DNA of 64,000 bases from Podocnemis expansa (Eukaryota > Chordata > Testudines > Podocnemididae): NCBI GenBank assembly GCA_007922195.1, contig ML682128.1:414692-478691 (forward strand). The letters run 5' to 3'. Below the pieces are notes generated by a model. It saw only the letters and a list, made by a program, of their open reading frames with translations. It was not told where the DNA came from and did not search any database. Each line of letters opens with the position of its first letter. Positions within the stretch are counted from its first letter, which is position 1. Shown here in pieces: positions 1-10,643 of this stretch. The position numbers and the translations under genes are program-made.

Positions 1-244
1 GCTCTGAGCTGTTTGCATGGACCTGCAAGCGTTCCTAGCCCCCACCCCAAGCCTGAACAGAGGGGCAGAGGGGGCCAGATCAGCATGCTGGGGGGGGGGC
101 AGGAAACAGCCCCACCGAGGGTTCCCTGTCCCCGATGGGGAATTCAGCCCTGCTGGCTGTTTCCTGCCCTGGGCAGTGAAGAGAGCCCTGCAGAAGAATC
201 CCTCCCCCAATAGGGAAACCATTCTGCCAGGGGAATCTATTTTG

Positions 245-400
245 AGTTAAAGAGTCTAACGTAGACTTTCTAACTTGAAATACTAATGCCTACTTTATTC
301 TGAAACAGGAGTCTTGTGAATATTCACTATTTCAAAATAATTATTTTGAATTAATATTGGAATAGTTATTTTGAAATAACTTTGCCAGTGTAGACATAGC
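245..400. mobile_element. Terminal part of a TTTGAAATAA-type DNA element
   Basis: The segment has inverted words such as TTCAAAATAA and TTTTGAAATAAC and ends in AGTGTAGACATAGC, the terminus shared by most short DNA elements here. The left end is outside the window or not recognised. The GC-richer positions 1-244 may be its interior, but I cannot show that; nothing else is seen there. Confidence 0.5.
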
Positions 401-1012
401 AAAGAGATGTATGAAGGAAGAGAGGAAAGAAAAATGTCAGGAATTTGATTTCATTACCCCAGAAAAAGCAGTATAGAAGGACCCTGAACACCACATTGTA
501 GAGTTTCATATGGAGATGACAGTGCTAAATCTAATAGCTGATAATATATAGTTTTGTTCTTTAGTATCAAATGTGTACACCATATATCTTCCTTAACAAT
601 TGCAGAGGACGTTGTACAGAAGTACTCAGATTTTTTATTATTACTATAGCCTTGTACGTAAAGTCATAATAGGCAGAAATTGCTAGTAAACCAAAGAATT
701 GCTTCATGTTACAATTTTGTCATATCTGCACCTGCCATGTCATACCATAGGATATTTACATGCATGTTACATACACTCTAATTCACATGACTGTGATACA
801 TATAGACGATGCCCAACATTTTGGTGAAAAAGGAATCAGATTTGTGCCATTTAATAGAAGTTCTGCCAGCTATGGGACAAATTCTGATCCTGTTTCTCAT
901 GACTGACTTCTGTGGGCCTTTTCCTGTAATATGAGGCTATTCAACACTAGAAACACAGAAATGGATCACAAAATGATGAAGGAAAATTGAGCATCATTCT
1001 CTTGCTAGCATA
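401..1012. other. AT-rich unique sequence, nothing recognised
   Basis: No repeat, gene or RNA is recognised in this stretch. Confidence 0.4.
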
Positions 1013-1439
1013 GGCTATGTTTACACTGGATGCTTAAGTCGACTTAAGCAGGCTTAAATTGACTTAAGGTACTCCATGGCTACATTTAGAGTTTACTAAG
1101 TCAACTTAAGCACTTGCTTAAGTCGACTTAATAACTCTCACTCTTAATGTCAACTTTAAGGGTTAAGTCAACTTTATAAAGTCAACTTAGCACAATGTGG
1201 CCATTAAAGTTGACTTTATAAAGTTGACTTAAGCCAGCAGAGCCATTTAAATGGACTTATAAAGTTGGCTTAAGCCAGGAGACCTATATAAAATCAACTT
1301 TATTAAGTCAACTTTAACTGGGTTTCCTAGCTTAAGTTGACTTTATAAAATCGACTTAAACAAATAAATGCAGCCTCTCTCGACTTTATGTCAACCTTAT
1401 TAAGTCAACTTTAAAAAGCTCTCTAGCGTAGACATAGCC
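1013..1439. mobile_element. MITE-like element rich in AAGTCGACTT/AAGTTGACTT words, with 3-bp duplication
   Basis: The ends are inverted: GGCTATGTTTACACT on the left and AGCGTAGACATAGCC on the right, with two mismatches. The interior is packed with AAGTTGACTT, AAGTCGACTT and their variants, which are near-palindromic. ATA precedes (1010-1012) and follows (1440-1442) the element, a plausible 3-bp target duplication. There is no coding capacity. A 3-bp duplication suits the PIF/Harbinger superfamily, but that is inference. Confidence 0.8.
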
Positions 1440-1844
1440 ATAGATTTTAAAATAGTGGAGTGACTCCCAATAGAGTTATTCCTGGTTTACACTAATGAAG
1501 GTGAGATGGGAATCAGGGTGGCCCCTGATGTGTGAATTTTCCTCTCCTCTATCCCTTTTGCACCTCCCTGTTAAATTTTAGTGATTAGAGGACAGTGAGT
1601 GTAGTGAATTTAGGTGACTGAAGACATATTTACTAAGAAAAATAAACATTCCACATTTTATCTGTTACCTTTATGATCTTTATAAATGTCACCGAGGATA
1701 ACATATGAAATCTCTTCTAGTGTATTGGACTCAAGATCCTTTCTTAGTGCTGATTGGCTAAGACTTTGTGAGCAGAATCTTCCTCCTGACTCCAAGGGAA
1801 TATTCATTAGTCATTTGGGTGAAAATGGAAAAAACACTTAGGGC
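1440..1844. other. Unique sequence, nothing recognised
   Basis: AT-rich sequence in which I recognise no feature. Confidence 0.4.
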
Positions 1845-1975
1845 TCAATCCCGCAGGGTGCTTCACATGCTGGCCCATTCCAGTCAAATACTTTTGCACA
1901 TGCTTAACATTACATATTTGAGTACTCCCACTGACTTCAAATTGAAGTTAAGCAGCTGCTGAAGTGCTTTCAGAG
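1845..1975. repeat. Old palindromic dispersed repeat (remnant)
   Basis: Words such as CACATGCTTAACATTAC, CCCACTGACTTCAAATTG and AAGCAGCTGCTGAAGTGCTTT resemble an ancient repeat of inverted 'TTAAGCACATGCTT' words that I know from sauropsid DNA. A related stretch lies at 56215-56510. The family assignment is from memory. Confidence 0.35.
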
Positions 1976-2610
1976 ACTAGATAGCACAGAGAATTGGTTC
2001 TAATTCTAACCCAGACAAAATTTATACCGGTGAACTTCTGGCTATTTAGGCTGTGACAATGACAAAGCACTGGTAACACAAAAGCATACTGCATTAATAT
2101 TTTTAATAAAAACAGAAATTTATAAATTTTCTTAGGAGAGTAACACGAGTGGTCTGTTTATTATTTATTTGGGCTTATTCTCACAGGCTCTAACTCTAAG
2201 TAAAACATTTGCAGATTTGCTCCTGCAGGTTGCATGCATGCAAGCTGTTGAACAAGCTGACCAACTCTTTCAATCAAACCAAAAGGATCTCCTGGTGAGA
2301 TTCTCATCCAAATCTGTATCCTGGAGCCTTGCTGAATCTGAGTTACACCCAAAGGTTAATACCTACTGAATTAAATGAACAATAAAATAAAACCCACCTG
2401 AGCTTCCACCTTTGTCTTCTAGCAAATAGGAGAGCCTTTCTGCCCTTTAATACCAAGTAATTTTTCAGAATGTTTCCTAGATTTCCACTGAATGCCCGAC
2501 TAGGTCTTCCATTCCCAGTCCTGTCTCTTTTCTCTACCTTAAATGCTTATTTAGTAATTCAGTCAGAAGCAAACTTTTAGCCTTTTGGATGGTAAGACAG
2601 CCTCTACTGT
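1976..2610. other. Unique sequence, nothing recognised
   Basis: AT-rich sequence with no recognised coding or repeat content. Short open frames on both strands near 2.2 kb look accidental. Confidence 0.4.
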
Positions 2611-3024
2611 AAGTATGTCTACACGGCACTTTTCTTTTGAAATAACACTCGTTATTTCAAAATAAAAGAAATTTAGTCTACACTATGTTTTCTTATTTTG
2701 AAAGGACGAATCCCATCCTTTCGAAATAAGAATCGTTGTTTCGAAAAAGTTAAACCCCGATCTTTTTGAAATGGCCGTTATTTCGAAGTGGATATTTCAA
2801 AATAATGCTGATTAGACCTGTTGTTTGTTGTTTCGAAACAACTGTTTTGAAACAACAGGTCCAAACGGCTTTACTTCAAAATAACCATTTCAAAATAACA
2901 ACTGTCTGGATTGCAGGCTTTCCCTTAATTCAAATTAACATTTTGTTAATTCAAATTAACTTATTTCAAAATAACTCATTTCGAAATCCTTATTTCAAAA
3001 TAACGATGCATATGTAGACATAGC
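2611..3024. mobile_element. Non-autonomous TTATTTCGAAATAA-type DNA element
   Basis: It starts with AAGTATGTCTACAC and ends with ATGTAGACATAGCCC, which are inverted relative to each other. Repeats of TTATTTCGAAATAA and TTTTGAAACAAC run between. The first 100 bp resemble the right end of the Harbinger at 25.4-30.3 kb, including a second TAGTCTACACTATG word and a CTTATTTTGAAAGGA arm. No clear duplication flanks it. Confidence 0.7.
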
Positions 3025-3623
3025 CCAAGGGAGCCTCCTGTTCCAGTATGATTAAGGGTGCCTTTCATTTGGTAAGACTATGGTCTGTTCAAGAAGTTAA
3101 AAGCACCATGAAAAAAGGTGAAAGTTAGGAAAAGCTGAGTGTAGTGATTTCAGTTCAGAGTTGCTATTTTTAAACATAGGCATGTTTTTGATTCCATGCT
3201 GGGTTGGTTGGTTTGTCCTTCTGATCTGCCTCCAACCCAATAGGTACTTTAATTTTGTATGACATCATTATTACTGGATCTATACCTTGTAGAGTTCCAA
3301 TTATGATATATTATTGGGTGTGGTTATGATGCTGTTCCCAGAAGTACAATCTTTTAGATGAAAGTACATCTGAGTATCATGTCTAAAACAGCTTCTAAGT
3401 CAGATTGGCAGTGAGCATTTATCAATAATGCCAGACACAAAGTACAATCAAAGCATCTTCTTTGGTCCATCTAAAAATGAACCACCCAGAATCTGCTGTT
3501 GTTTACTATACAATATTTTTATTTCATTGGAGATCACATGAGGAGTATGGCAGGCAGAATTCAGCCTTCATCCTTTGTGTTTACACATTTATGATATGGA
3601 GTATCAATGCATTAATTCTCCAA
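3025..3623. other. Unique sequence, nothing recognised
   Basis: No recognisable gene or repeat. Confidence 0.4.
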
Positions 3624-4079
3624 GGCTATGTCTATGCTGGCAAATTAGTCTGAATTAAGGAGCCTTAATTCAGACTAATTTGAACCCTGTCTACATTAGG
3701 CTTTGCCTAGTTTGAACTAATAATTTTTTTAGTTCTACCTAAGTAAAGCTTAGTTTGAACTAGTTAATTTGAACAGTTAGTTCAAACTAACTGCTTAGTT
3801 CAAACTTACCAGGTATTTGCATTTTTAGTTTGAACTACCACAATGTAGACAAGCTAGTCTGAATTAAAGAAGTTCAAACTAGCAGTTAGTTTGAACTAAG
3901 CACTTTTTTTAGTTTGAACTAACTTTTAGTTTGAATTAGTCACACTTTTTTAGTTTGAACTTGTTCAAACTGAGAAGTTAGTTCAAACTAAAGAAAACAT
4001 GGTTAGTTCAAATTAACTTCAAACTTTTTAGTTCAGACTAAGCAAGTCTAAACTAAGGTTTTAGGTGTAGACATAGGCC
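3624..4079. mobile_element. AGTTTGAACTA-type MITE, copy 1
   Basis: It begins GGCTATGTCTATGCTGGC and ends GGTGTAGACATAGGCC. The interior is a dense array of AGTTTGAACTA/TAGTTCAAACTA palindromes. An imperfect fold-back sits just inside the left end (about 3642-3683). The same left-end layout recurs inverted at 5083 and again at 57958. The duplication is ambiguous (CAA or AAG). Confidence 0.75.
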
Positions 4080-4124
4080 AAGAAAACATTGAATCTGGTA
4101 AACAACTGAAGACCCCCGAATTCA

Positions 4125-4335
4125 CCTAAGAACATAAGACTAGCCACTTAAGTCACAGCAATGATCCATTTAACCCTGTATACTGTCTTCTGACAATGGC
4201 CAGCACCAGTTGCTTCAGAGGGAAAGCACAGAACAGTGCAATTTATTGAGGGTGGTCTACATCCCATCATCAGCCCCAGCTTCTGGTAGTCAGCGTTTTA
4301 GGGACATCCAGAGCATGGGGTTGCATCCATGATCA
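4125..4335 (-). mobile_element. 3' end of a CR1-group LINE (fragment)
   Basis: The sequence around AAGAACATAAGACTAGCCA, then TGTCTTCTGACAATGGCCAG and TTGCTTCAGAGGGAAAGCA, aligns by eye with the 3' untranslated end of the LINE copies at 10644 and 51838. The coding orientation is therefore minus. It is strongly 5' truncated and holds no RT. Confidence 0.6.
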
Positions 4336-4685
4336 TCTTGGCTAAGAGCTTCATTAAGTTAGATAATTTGTTTTTAAACCTGCAGTACTATATGTAGACT
4401 TATATAGGGTAATTATCACCAGGATCATGGCTATTATTATAGTACAACCTCAGCATTATGAACACTTTGGGACTGGAGGTTGTTCATAAGTCTGAGATGT
4501 TCATAACTATGAAGAATACACTATGGTTGTTCTAAAAGTTTTACGACCGAACATGGACTTATTACAGCTTTGAAACTTTACTATGCAGAAAAAAAATGCT
4601 GCTTTCCCCTTTTTTTTTATAGTTTACATTTAGCACAACACTGTAATGTATTTGGGTTTTTTGGGGGTTTTTTTTTTTTTTTTTT
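4336..4685. other. Unassigned stretch with a T-rich tract
   Basis: Positions 4440-4530 contain repeated TTATGAAC/GTTCATAA words in opposite orientations, which suggest an old DNA transposon end, but I cannot name it. Positions 4600-4685 hold runs of T and G-T tracts next to the following MITE. Confidence 0.3.
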
Positions 4686-5083
4686 GCTTTTTAGTTCAAA
4701 CTAAAAAAACATGGCTAGTTCCAACTAAAAATTAGTTCCAACTAAAAAAGTGCAGTTAGTTCAAACTAACCACTAGTTCACACTTATTTAGTTCAAACTA
4801 GCATGTCTCCATTCAGTGAGTTCAAACTAAATATGCAAATTAGTTCAAATTAAGCAGTAAGTTTAAACTAGCTCCTAGTTCTGAACTTATTTAGTTCAAA
4901 CTAGTATATCTCCCTTGGGCTAGTTCAAACTAAATATGCAAATTAGTTTGAATTAAGCAGTTAGTTCGAACTAACCATTCAAACTAAAAAAATTCTTAGT
5001 TCAAAGTAGGCAAAGCCTGGTGTAGACAGGGTTTAAATTAAATCATCTTAATTCAAACTAATTTGCTATTGTAGACAAAGTCT
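4686..5083. mobile_element. AGTTTGAACTA-type MITE, copy 2 (inverted, one end lost)
   Basis: Read on the minus strand, it starts GACTTTGTCTACAATAGC and follows the same order of words as copy 1 at 3624, including the CCCTGTCTACACCAGGCTTTG block just inside the end. The other terminus is missing and the copy stops at the T-rich tract. Confidence 0.65.
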
Positions 5084-5088
5084 TACTG

Positions 5089-5322
5089 AATGGGAGGAAA
5101 ATAAATGCAGGGAAGTGTAAGTCATGAGATCAGGTCATACTGAAATAGCAAATCAAAGCAGTTGTTAAGATCCCAACTCTGGGAAACAGCACACAGAGGC
5201 AAGCAAAGTCAAATCACTGGTTGTAATGGAAGAAGAATCCGTAGTCACGATTTAATTCTGCTTTCACACAATTAAATTTGAGTATCAGTTCCAATTCTGC
5301 TGTTTCTCTTTGAAGTCATGAA
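5089..5322 (-). mobile_element. Penelope-like 3' fragment, left arm of a head-to-head pair
   Basis: This arm is the reverse complement of the sequence that follows at 5323-5535. On the minus strand it covers the end of the GIY-YIG coding region (a match to the 18.8-kb copy around ACTTCAAAGAGAAACAGC) and part of the 3' untranslated tail. The outer end is cut off beside the MITE at 4686-5083. Confidence 0.65.
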
Positions 5323-5680
5323 TTGGAACTGATATGCAAATTTAATTGTGTGAAAGCAGGATTAAATCATGGCTATGGATTCTTCTCTCACTGCAACAGG
5401 TGATTTGACCTCACCAACCTCTGTGTGCTGTTTCCCAGTGTTTGAATCTTAATTACTGCTTTTGTTTGCTGTTTGAGTATGACCTGATCCCATGAATTAC
5501 ACTTCCCTGCATTTATTTTCCTCCCATTCTGTAAGTTTCCCCATCTTCAAAACTTGTGACAAAGTGGAATTTTCTCCCACGAAAGCTCATGAGATAAATA
5601 AATTTGTTAGTCTTTAAGTGTCACAGGACTCCTTGCTTGTTTTGCTGAGCTAGCCTAACAGGGCTAACCCTTTGAAACTG
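5323..5680 (+). mobile_element. Penelope-like 3' fragment, right arm of a head-to-head pair
   Basis: The remnant of the nuclease C-terminus (GAATTGGAACTGATATGCAA onward) runs into the characteristic tail: TCTCCCACGAAAGCTCATGA, AATAAATTTGTTAGTCTT, CACAGGACTCCTTG, then CTAGCCTAACAGGGCTA. The order is identical to 18840-19170. Together with the left arm it forms a large inverted repeat centred near 5322. Confidence 0.7.
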
Positions 5681-5734
5681 AGGTTCTCCTCTAATTGTAT
5701 TACAAAGTACCAAACAGTGCTGCCTGTTGACCCT

Positions 5735-7281
5735 GCCAGCAGGTTCAAAAATTTGAGGATCTTGGGGAACAATTACTGCACAAGCAGGGTACACTTTAAT
5801 CTTTACTAGAATGGGTGTAGATGTCAGGTGGGTGATGGGGAGTGTATGTGTGTGTGGTGTTTGTCACAGCTTTCTTTACAATGGGGTTTTGTTACATGCT
5901 CAACTTTGTGGGGTGCAGCAGGTTGGGAGGCAATGGGGCCTCTCAGCTAAAACTAGCTTAACTTACAGTTACAGACCAACTTACTTAAAAAATGTTTCAA
6001 CACTGTATAAGGAAAGAGGGAGGGTACTATGCAACTTAGTGTGAGGCAGTGACAGAAAAGAGTGAAAACCAGTGGGGAGGGTAGGAGTTTCAAGGTGGGT
6101 ATAGAGGGGGCAGAAGAGGGGCTGTGGGAGTGGGAAGGAATGGGTGGTGGGGCAGTGGCGGGAGGAGCTGCAGGGAGCTGGCAGCCGCAGGAAGTGGCTG
6201 CAAGGGGTTGCAGCAACAGTGGGAATGGGAGAGCCAGCAGCCGCGGGAAGCGGCAAGCTGGGGGAAAGGCGGAGGCAAAAGGGGAGCTAGGGAAGCAGAG
6301 GCGAAGGGGGAGCGGCGGTGAGGGCAGTGGAGGCAAAGAGGGAACTGCGTAGAAAAGTGGCAGCAAGGGCAGTGGCGGCAAAGGGGGAACCATGGAGGAA
6401 AGCGGCGGCGAGGGTAGTGGAGGCAAGAGGAAGTAAGGAAAGTTTGAGGAAATAATTTATTTAGTTCAGGGGAATCACAGGGGGGAAGGTAAAAGTACTC
6501 AACAAACAGCGCCACAGGTAACAACTAAGTGATACAATGTTATACACTATCTTAATACTTCTAAGGCTTACAGTAAACAATGTTGCAACTTACAATGACA
6601 CTTAAAACAACTAGAGAAGAGAGATATAACAATCAATATAAGGCAGTAGAACACAATTGAGGACCCAGGAACTTTCTTAAACAGCGAAGAAGAAATGCAG
6701 TAACTTAAGACGAGTAAGAAAAAAACAAACAAGCCTGCTCTTAGGAGCGTGGGCTTGGAGAAGCCAAAGGAGAGCAGTGGCAAGACAGCAGCAAAAGGTG
6801 AGAGAACTTTATTTCAAAGGGAGCTGCAGGGGCAGGCTCTTACCAATCCCAGCAGCAGCAGCAGCATTACAGGCGAGAGAGAGAGAGAGAGACGCGTTAC
6901 TCGGCTGGCAGTTTCAATCGTGGTACGCTCGGGGAAGAACTCGTGCGCAGAGGAGGTCAGCGTCTGGGTGATCAGGCCAGGCTTGATGTCAGGAACCATC
7001 CTGCCTGATCTCCCCAAACTCTGAGATTTTAAGCTGTTTTTCCTGCCAGTTCCCTGATTACAGGGAATGTGGGGAACAAAGGTGATGTGAGTCTGTCTTC
7101 AGTATTACAAAGGACCTTGCAGTTAGGCAGTGCCCACCTATGCCAAGCCCAGTGGAGGCAATGGGGTGACAACGGCCATCTAGTTAAGTTGAAGGGGCCA
7201 TCTGCTCCCCTTAACATTCTTTACACACTTAAATGATGGCCTGGGAGGGGCAGCCATCAAATCAATTCAATGAGCAACAGA
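5735..7281 (-). mobile_element. LTR-like element, minus copy (probable solo LTR)
   Basis: The whole segment matches, inverted and diverged, the stretch 44857-46291, so this is a long dispersed repeat and not host sequence. Read on the minus strand it carries an AATAAA signal (6808-6813) downstream of a CTG run (about 6850-6865), and ends in a region poor in G on that strand. A single long repeat with a poly(A) signal and no coding region suggests an LTR of an endogenous retroelement. No reading frame for viral proteins is visible. The internal part and a clear target duplication are missing, so a large DNA element is an alternative. Confidence 0.5.
6250..6430. repeat. Purine-rich VNTR-like array inside the LTR-like element
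   Basis: Degenerate units of roughly 45-60 bp with GGGGGAGCGGCGGTGAGGGC, GGCAGTGGCGGCAAAG and similar words follow one another. The matching pyrimidine-rich array on the other copy is at 45715-45940. Confidence 0.55.
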
Positions 7282-7289
7282 CACCTGTG

Positions 7290-7370
7290 ACTGGGATTCC
7301 ACTGTGCTAGAGGCTGTACATACATAAAGTAAGGAAGAGCTCCTATCTCACAGAGCTTATAATGTAAACA
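7290..7370 (-). repeat. MIR-like SINE tail (fragment)
   Basis: GTGCTAGAGGCTGTACATAC followed by TCACAGAGCTTATAATGTAA resembles, in reverse, the 3' part of the SINEs at 39680, 41848, 50195 and 61470. Confidence 0.4.
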
Positions 7371-8269
7371 GATGAAGTTTGGGAGAAAAAACTAAAACAC
7401 GGAACTTTGCACAAAATCAAAGAACAGAGTCAGAAAAAGAATTCAGGAATGCCAAAATTTAGTCTGTTGCTTTGTCTGTTAGAACATACTGTCTCTCTCA
7501 AAATATACTAAGACAACTTTACCAAAGGGACACATTCAGAGAAACTGATACTTTAAGTGGAAACACTATGGTACCAGCCAGTGCCTTTTTCTGACAAACA
7601 TTTACACAAAATTGCCCCATGACGTTTGCTTTTGTAAGTCATTAAAAACCAATGCTGTAGTACATCATGAGCAAATAATAAATGTGGTGGGAAAGCCATA
7701 AGTCTGTTTTTAAGAAGTCAAAGGATTTGTCAAAGGTTTTCACTGATGTTGGCAACAAAATTATTGAAGTCGGCAATAAGCTGTTCTCTTGTCATATAAG
7801 CCTTCTTATGAGCAGTACTCAAATTTATATCTGTTTTGAAATTAAACACTTTGGGTGTATTAATGTTTCCTTTCATCTCCAAATTTCTTTGTTGAGAAGA
7901 GGTGCCAGAGGAAATGTACTAGCAACAGGAGGATGTGAAGTATACCTTAGAATACATTAAACATATGTTGATGGGGCCATTAGCACAGTTTCTAGATACT
8001 GCCACCTGTCCCTTATTCCACTTGCTATTACTGTAGTAGCTGAAAACATACTGCAAGAGAGGTATCATACCCCCATTAGATCTTTACTACTGTGTTAGAA
8101 AGAACTTAAGAGCACACGCATGCCTTATTGTTAAAAGGACTTTCCATTAAGGGCTGGCTTACTCGCTATGGAAGTGGCCAAGGACCAAGTCGCTTCAGTT
8201 CTTAAACTGATAGTGTCATTTTAAGGTTAAAGAAGAATATTTTGCCATTGTAAATGTAAGTTGTCATAG
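7371..8269. other. Unique AT-rich sequence
   Basis: Nothing is recognised. An open stretch at 7682-7960 has no similarity I know and no signs of selection that I can see. Confidence 0.4.
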
Positions 8270-8457
8270 TTAATCCTTTGCTTTCAGTTTGTTAGCACTG
8301 GCCCTCCCCATTGTAACATTTTTCACCTAGCCTTACATGTGTATATATACCTCCTGACTGTAGTTTCCACTTCATGCCTCTGATAAAGTGGGTTGCAACC
8401 CATGAAAACTTATGCCTGAAGAAAGTTGTTAGTCTTTAAGGTGCCACAGGACTCTCA
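8270..8457 (+). mobile_element. Penelope-like 3' tail, second subfamily
   Basis: The stretch from TTTGTTAGCACTGGCCCTCC through AGTGGGTTGCAACCCATG to GTTAGTCTTTAAGGTGCCAC matches, in order, the untranslated tail of the minus-strand copy at 63298-63530. It stops abruptly where the Harbinger-type element begins. Confidence 0.65.
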
Positions 8458-8916
8458 GGCTGTCCACATGTACATCGTTATTCCAAAATGAGTTATTTTG
8501 AAATAAAGTCCTTATTTCATAATAAGTTAATTCGAATTAAGGGAAAAGCTCAAAGTGAAACAGCATGTCCAAACACAGAACTTGCTATTTCACTTTAGGA
8601 GAGGGGCACCATGGGAGGTGTGGCAACATGGCCCCCTCCCTGGGCCATGCCCCCACCCCATATAGGCTAAAAGGAAGGCGCCCTGGGAAGGAGAAGGGCA
8701 AAAGTGTTATTTTGAAATAATGGTTATTTCGAAATAACACATCTGAATGGCTTTATTTCGAAATAACCATTTTGAAATAACAGCCATTTCGATTTAAAGT
8801 AGGTTTAATTGGAATAATTGGTAGTCCATCACAATAAATTGTACTGCCTTGGACACCTGTCTGATTGCTAAAATGCCCCTGTCCATGCTGCTGTAGCATT
8901 TTAAATGTAGACAGCC
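8458..8916. mobile_element. Non-autonomous Harbinger element, satellite of the 25.4-kb element
   Basis: Terminal repeats are GGCTGTCCACATGTAC and GTAGACAGCC. The first ~190 bp follow the left end of the element at 25437 word for word in many places: AAGTCCTTATTTC, GGGAAAAGC, AGCATGTCCAAACA, CTTGCTATTTC, GGGCACCATGGGAG, TGTGGCAACATGG. The coding interior is gone. The right half carries TTATTTCGAAATAAC words. Confidence 0.75.
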
Positions 8917-8984
8917 CATAGTCTCCTCATTGAATTTGTGGTACTCATCCTTTCATGACAACACATCTGCCTTCTTGTTCCTTG

Positions 8985-10643
8985 TTCCCAGTCAATAGAT
9001 AACCACAAACTCAAATCAGGCAAAGAAGAGGGACCAGCCTACCTGAAGCTGGTTCAGATGCCTGGCCATTTTCAGGTATTGTACATTTTTAGGCTCCATC
9101 AAAACATGGGCAGGGAACCTCACCCCCTTCTGAAGCTTGTACCATTCTTCAAAAGCTGCTTTTATGGCCCGTAGTTCCTTGTATAATAATTCATTTCAAT
9201 TGGAATGAGATTTCACTAGTAAAAAAGTTACAGGTGAAATTGATGATCAGGACAAGAGGATTGCTTAAGAACTTTCTCTAACATGAAATCTGAAGCATCC
9301 ACCTCCACTGTAAGTGATCTGGCAGATAAGGATAGCCCAAGATGGAAGCTATGCTTCTGGGGACCATGCTAACTGGACTGTTTCACAGCAAACTATCAGA
9401 GGACAGGTCAAAGCAGAGAATCCTAAGGATAAATCTATAACAATTAATAAAACCAAAGAAACTCTGGATTCCATGGATATCCTTCAGTGCCAGCCAATCT
9501 GTGATGATCATCACCTTGCAGCAGGGGTCCATTGCCAGTCCCTTGAATGAGATGATATATGCAAGAAATTCAGGGGTGTCCTAGTCAGACTTACATTTCT
9601 CTAGCTTAGCATTTAGATGATTCTGTTATAGTCTTTTAAGAATGCTACACACATGCTGCTCATGAAGCTCTAGGTCTTTGGCAAAAATCAGAATATCATT
9701 AAGGAAGCCATTAACAAAGTGGACCAGTGTATCTCAGAATATATCATTCATAAATTATTGAAAGGTTGCTGGAGCACTGTATAAGCTGAAAGGCATGACT
9801 AGACTTTCACAGTGACACTATAAAGTAATGGTCTCTCGTTCATTTCCTTCATACATATAAAGCAGGTTATAGGCTTTGGGCAGATCAGTGAAACTACAGA
9901 CCATGAAACCATGAATGGCTGGTCTAAGAGCTCATTAATAAGGGGAGTGGAGGTTTATGGTGATTTAGTAGAGTCAGTTTGTTGAGGACCCAATTATCAA
10001 TACATGGCCGCAAATATCATCCTTCTTCTTGAGAAAAAGAAATTAGAGTACCTGCCAGAGATGCAGACAGGCAGACAAAACTCTTTTGAAGGTTCTTCTG
10101 AAAGAATATTTAGACATCCCAAAATTCAGGTCCAGAGGGGGCAGATATCTAACTGAATGGGATTTTAGGTTGAGGCTGGAGATCAAGAAGTCCAAAGCTG
10201 AGGCAAGGTGTTTACTTTCCCTTTGTCAAAAACACTAGCAGATCCAGTGTATTTGTGGGGGATCTTGGCTATGGCAGATGGAGCAATGGGTCCTGGTAGT
10301 CTTGCAGCCTGAGGGTTGGGGTCCTGCAGTAGATGATGTGACTTGCAAAGTATACCAGTCTATGTCTTGAATCCTGGGAGGCAGGTTAGCTGGCAATTCC
10401 AGGAGTTAAAATATAAAGTCTCTCTTCTGCTAACCAGTGTGGTGGTCATGGGTGGTAAACTGGGGCATGTCTAGAATGGCAGGACAATAGGGATCCCAGT
10501 TTAATCCAAATTGGAGGATTTCTTGTTGCCCTCAGAGGGTGATAATCATAAATGGCAAGGTCTGGTGGGTTACTGGTCCCAAAGATAGAAGATACCCATC
10601 AATAGTCTTGACCAGGTCTGGAGAGTCCTTGCACATGGTAGGA
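8985..10643 (-). pseudogene. Ty3/gypsy pol remnant (protease, RT, RNase H)
   Basis: Reading the minus strand in broken frames gives a clear gypsy order. Near 10540-10400 there is protease-like sequence. Near 10040-9940 the RT start reads as degenerate copies of the K-K-D-G and PLINELLD motifs. Near 9800-9690 come MPFSLYSAPATFQ and, in place of the catalytic YLDDIL box, FLNDIL, so the active-site residues are damaged. Near 9190-9000 the RNase H part reads ELRAIKAAFEEW. Many stops and frameshifts show that it is dead. The matching gag part is at 12200-13110, and the LINE at 10644 separates them. No LTRs were found. Confidence 0.8.

Noticed and set aside
3700..4060. Regularly spaced palindromic words that look like a CRISPR array at first sight
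   Set aside because: Spacing and words vary, the units are palindromic transposon words, and the genome is a vertebrate.
5953..6426. Proline/serine-rich 157-codon frame on the minus strand
   Set aside because: Lies in the VNTR of the LTR-like element; low complexity and open in several frames at once.
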